DNA from: Verrucomicrobia bacterium TMED56
Lineage (GTDB): Bacteria; Verrucomicrobiota; Verrucomicrobiia; Opitutales; Seribacteraceae
DNA length: 7,577 bases
Direction of reading: 5' to 3'
Assembly: GCA_002167265.1 (NCBI GenBank)
Contig: NHDJ01000015.1
Span: 1-7,577, forward strand
In this document: positions 5,975-7,577 of the stretch, piece after piece
How positions within the stretch are numbered: the first letter of the stretch is position 1
How the letters are laid out: every line of letters starts with the position of its first letter
The notes under the pieces: model-generated
Told to the model about the DNA's origin: nothing
Databases searched by the model: none
What the model saw: the letters and a program-made list of their open reading frames with translations, nothing else
Translations under genes and position numbers: made by a program

Positions 5975-7577
5975 TTAATTTAATTTTGTCAAAATAGCTA
6001 AATTTAAAATATTAAATATAAATTTCGACTCTATGTTGTTTAAATGATTTTTTTTTAATATTTTATCAATACTGTTTTTATCTAAATATTTATTTACAGA
6101 TTCACTCTGGTATAATTTGTCTTTAAATTTTTTGTTTTTAATATCAAAAAATTCTCTAAGATTCGCGTAAAAACCAATTTTTTCTCTAAATTTTAATATA
6201 GACTCTGGAACAATTTTATTAAGTGCATCTCTTAATATTCTTTTGCCAAACCCATCTTTGATTAAATAATGATCGGGTAATGAATTGGAAAAATTAAAAA
6301 TATCTTTAGAAAGAAAAGGATTTCTATTCTCTATAGAAAAATGCATTGATATTTGATCTGCTGATATATTGTGAGCGGGAACAGTATGTTCAAAAAGATC
6401 AATCGAAAGTTGATTTCTAAAAAAATTTTTTGAATATTTTTTAGTTGAAATTTGGGGTAATTTTTTTGATTTTAGATATTTTTTTATTTCACTTTTTTCG
6501 TGAAATGAATAATTTTCTTTTTTCAATTGAGATTTGAAATAATTAAAGTTTGATAAAATTTTTGTTCTTATTAGTGGTTTAGTAAATTTTTCCCACTCAT
6601 TATAAAATTTTTGAAATCTTTTATCTTTCTGCGTTGATACAAGATAACACATATGATGAAGATAATATCCAGCAAACATTTCGTCACCACCTAGCCCACT
6701 AAGTAAAACTCTATGACCGTCGTCTCTAGCAGCTTTATTAAGATTGGCATATGCCAAATAAGATATTGAACTTAAAGGACAATTATTTTCTTCAATTATT
6801 TTTTCTAAGAATTTGTAGTTATCTAACGCATTCATCCTAATATATTTTGGCTGCACTCCATAAGTTTCACAAAAAGAGTTTATTTGTTTACTCTCGTCGT
6901 AGCTTTTTTCTTTATTAAAGATTGAATAACAACTTAATTTTTCATTAAAAAATTTTTTTGTATATCCAGCTATCGCTGTGGAATCGATCCCTCCACTTAA
7001 TAAACACGCTACAGGAAAGTCTGATCTTAATCTTCTAGAAAACGAAGTTTTAAGCAAATCTCTCAAAAATATAACATTTTCATTATATTTATTTGAAATC
7101 ATTTTTTTTTCAGGTTTTTTATTCCAAATTTTTATTTTTTTCGGTTTTAAAGAATGGTCAATCGACAGCGCTGTTGATGACTCGAGAACTGCTACTTTTT
7201 CATCAAAAGTTTGAGTATCTGAAGAAATAGACTTAAAACCATAGGAAAGAAATGTTGCTATTTTTTCCTCGTTAATTTCTTTATTTCGACCGCTAAGAGT
7301 ATTGATATAATTAATACTCGATCCATAAAATAAACATTTATTTTTATAAATATAATATAAAGGTTTTTCTCCAAACCAATCCCTGCATATTGTAAGTTTT
7401 TTTTGTTTTTTATTTAAATATGCATATGACCACATACCATCTAAGTCTTTATTCGGTAAATTATTGTTTATGTTTATTAACTTCAAAAGAACTTCCGTAT
7501 CTGATTTCGTTTTTAGATTTTGAAGTTTATATTTTTTAATTAATTCCAAATAATTAAAAATCTCACCGTTGTAAGAG
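5975..7577 (-). CDS. asnB: Asparagine synthetase-like amidotransferase (AsnB family), N-terminus outside window
   Basis: 533 residues are visible, with the frame open to the window edge. Immediately before the TTG at 7549 the frame reads SYNGEIFNY, the conserved NGEIYN block of the glutaminase domain, so that TTG is not the start. By comparison with E. coli AsnB roughly 70 residues, including the catalytic N-terminal Cys, lie outside; full length would be about 600. Visible glutaminase blocks are KSDTEVLL, DLDGMWSYAY and CRDWFGEKPLYY. The synthetase domain has the PP-loop SGGIDS (window 6980-6997), the LLSGLGGDEMFAGY motif, an ENRNPFL block and the late FREKIGFY motif. The family makes carboxamides from carboxylates with ATP and glutamine. 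In polysaccharide clusters such proteins (for example WbpS) are proposed to amidate uronic acids, which suits the neighbouring acetamidino genes; ordinary asparagine synthesis cannot be excluded from sequence alone. The ABC transporter gene follows after 21 nt. Confidence 0.92.
   Translation of the reverse strand, partial: SYNGEIFNYLELIKKYKLQNLKTKSDTEVLLKLININNNLPNKDLDGMWSYAYLNKKQKKLTICRDWFGEKPLYYIYKNKCLFYGSSINYINTLSGRNKEINEEKIATFLSYGFKSISSDTQTFDEKVAVLESSTALSIDHSLKPKKIKIWNKKPEKKMISNKYNENVIFLRDLLKTSFSRRLRSDFPVACLLSGGIDSTAIAGYTKKFFNEKLSCYSIFNKEKSYDESKQINSFCETYGVQPKYIRMNALDNYKFLEKIIEENNCPLSSISYLAYANLNKAARDDGHRVLLSGLGGDEMFAGYYLHHMCYLVSTQKDKRFQKFYNEWEKFTKPLIRTKILSNFNYFKSQLKKENYSFHEKSEIKKYLKSKKLPQISTKKYSKNFFRNQLSIDLFEHTVPAHNISADQISMHFSIENRNPFLSKDIFNFSNSLPDHYLIKDGFGKRILRDALNKIVPESILKFREKIGFYANLREFFDIKNKKFKDKLYQSESVNKYLDKNSIDKILKKNHLNNIESKFIFNILNLAILTKLN

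Noticed and set aside
6978..7214. Plus-strand open frame of 78 codons inside the AsnB-like gene
   Set aside because: Opposite the SGGIDS PP-loop region of the minus-strand gene; no independent evidence.
7547..7549. TTG as the start of the AsnB-like gene, making a complete 524-residue protein
   Set aside because: The same frame continues upstream to the window edge with the conserved NGEIFNY block of the glutaminase domain, so the gene is cut by the window rather than starting here.

Overview
The window is very A+T-rich (roughly three quarters by eye), has almost no non-coding DNA, and all its genes lie on the minus strand. Every one of the six stop codons inside the window is TAA. The compact, low-GC style suggests a streamlined marine bacterium of the SAR11/Pelagibacter sort, but nothing here fixes the taxonomy; that is an inference from composition and layout only.

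Read in the direction of transcription (from high to low coordinates) the window is one continuous surface-polysaccharide or glycan biosynthesis operon. It contains: (1) an asparagine-synthetase-like amidotransferase whose N-terminus lies beyond the window (5975-7577); (2) a PglK-type ABC transporter with fused membrane and ATPase domains, probably a lipid-linked oligosaccharide flippase (4235-5953); (3) a divergent putative surface-carbohydrate transferase, read from a non-ATG start (3115-4251); (4) an N-acetyl sugar amidotransferase of the WbuX/WbpG/PseA type (1976-3115); (5) a HisH-like glutaminase (1374-1976); (6) an AglZ/HisF2-type HisF paralogue (614-1381); and (7) the start of a second, divergent WbuX-like protein (1-611). 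Junctions are tight: gaps of 21 and 2 nt and overlaps of 17, 1, 1 and 8 nt. No gene-free stretch exceeds 21 nt, so there is no room for a promoter, terminator, RNA gene or repeat array between genes.

The biological logic is nitrogen transfer onto sugars. HisH should release ammonia from glutamine, HisF2 should channel it, and the WbuX-type ATP-pyrophosphatase should convert an N-acetyl group of a sugar into an acetamidino group. This is the chemistry known from WbpG/HisH2/HisF2 in Pseudomonas O-antigen and WbuX/Y/Z in enterobacterial O-antigens. The AsnB-like enzyme probably makes a sugar carboxamide from a uronic acid. The transferase would assemble the glycan and the ABC protein would flip it.

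The most interesting details are: two different WbuX-like proteins flank a single HisH-HisF pair, and the second has an altered PP-loop (TGANDS instead of SGGKDS); the HisF paralogue has lost the catalytic aspartates of histidine biosynthesis but kept the ammonia-gate residues; and the putative transferase has no methionine at all apart from its initiator.
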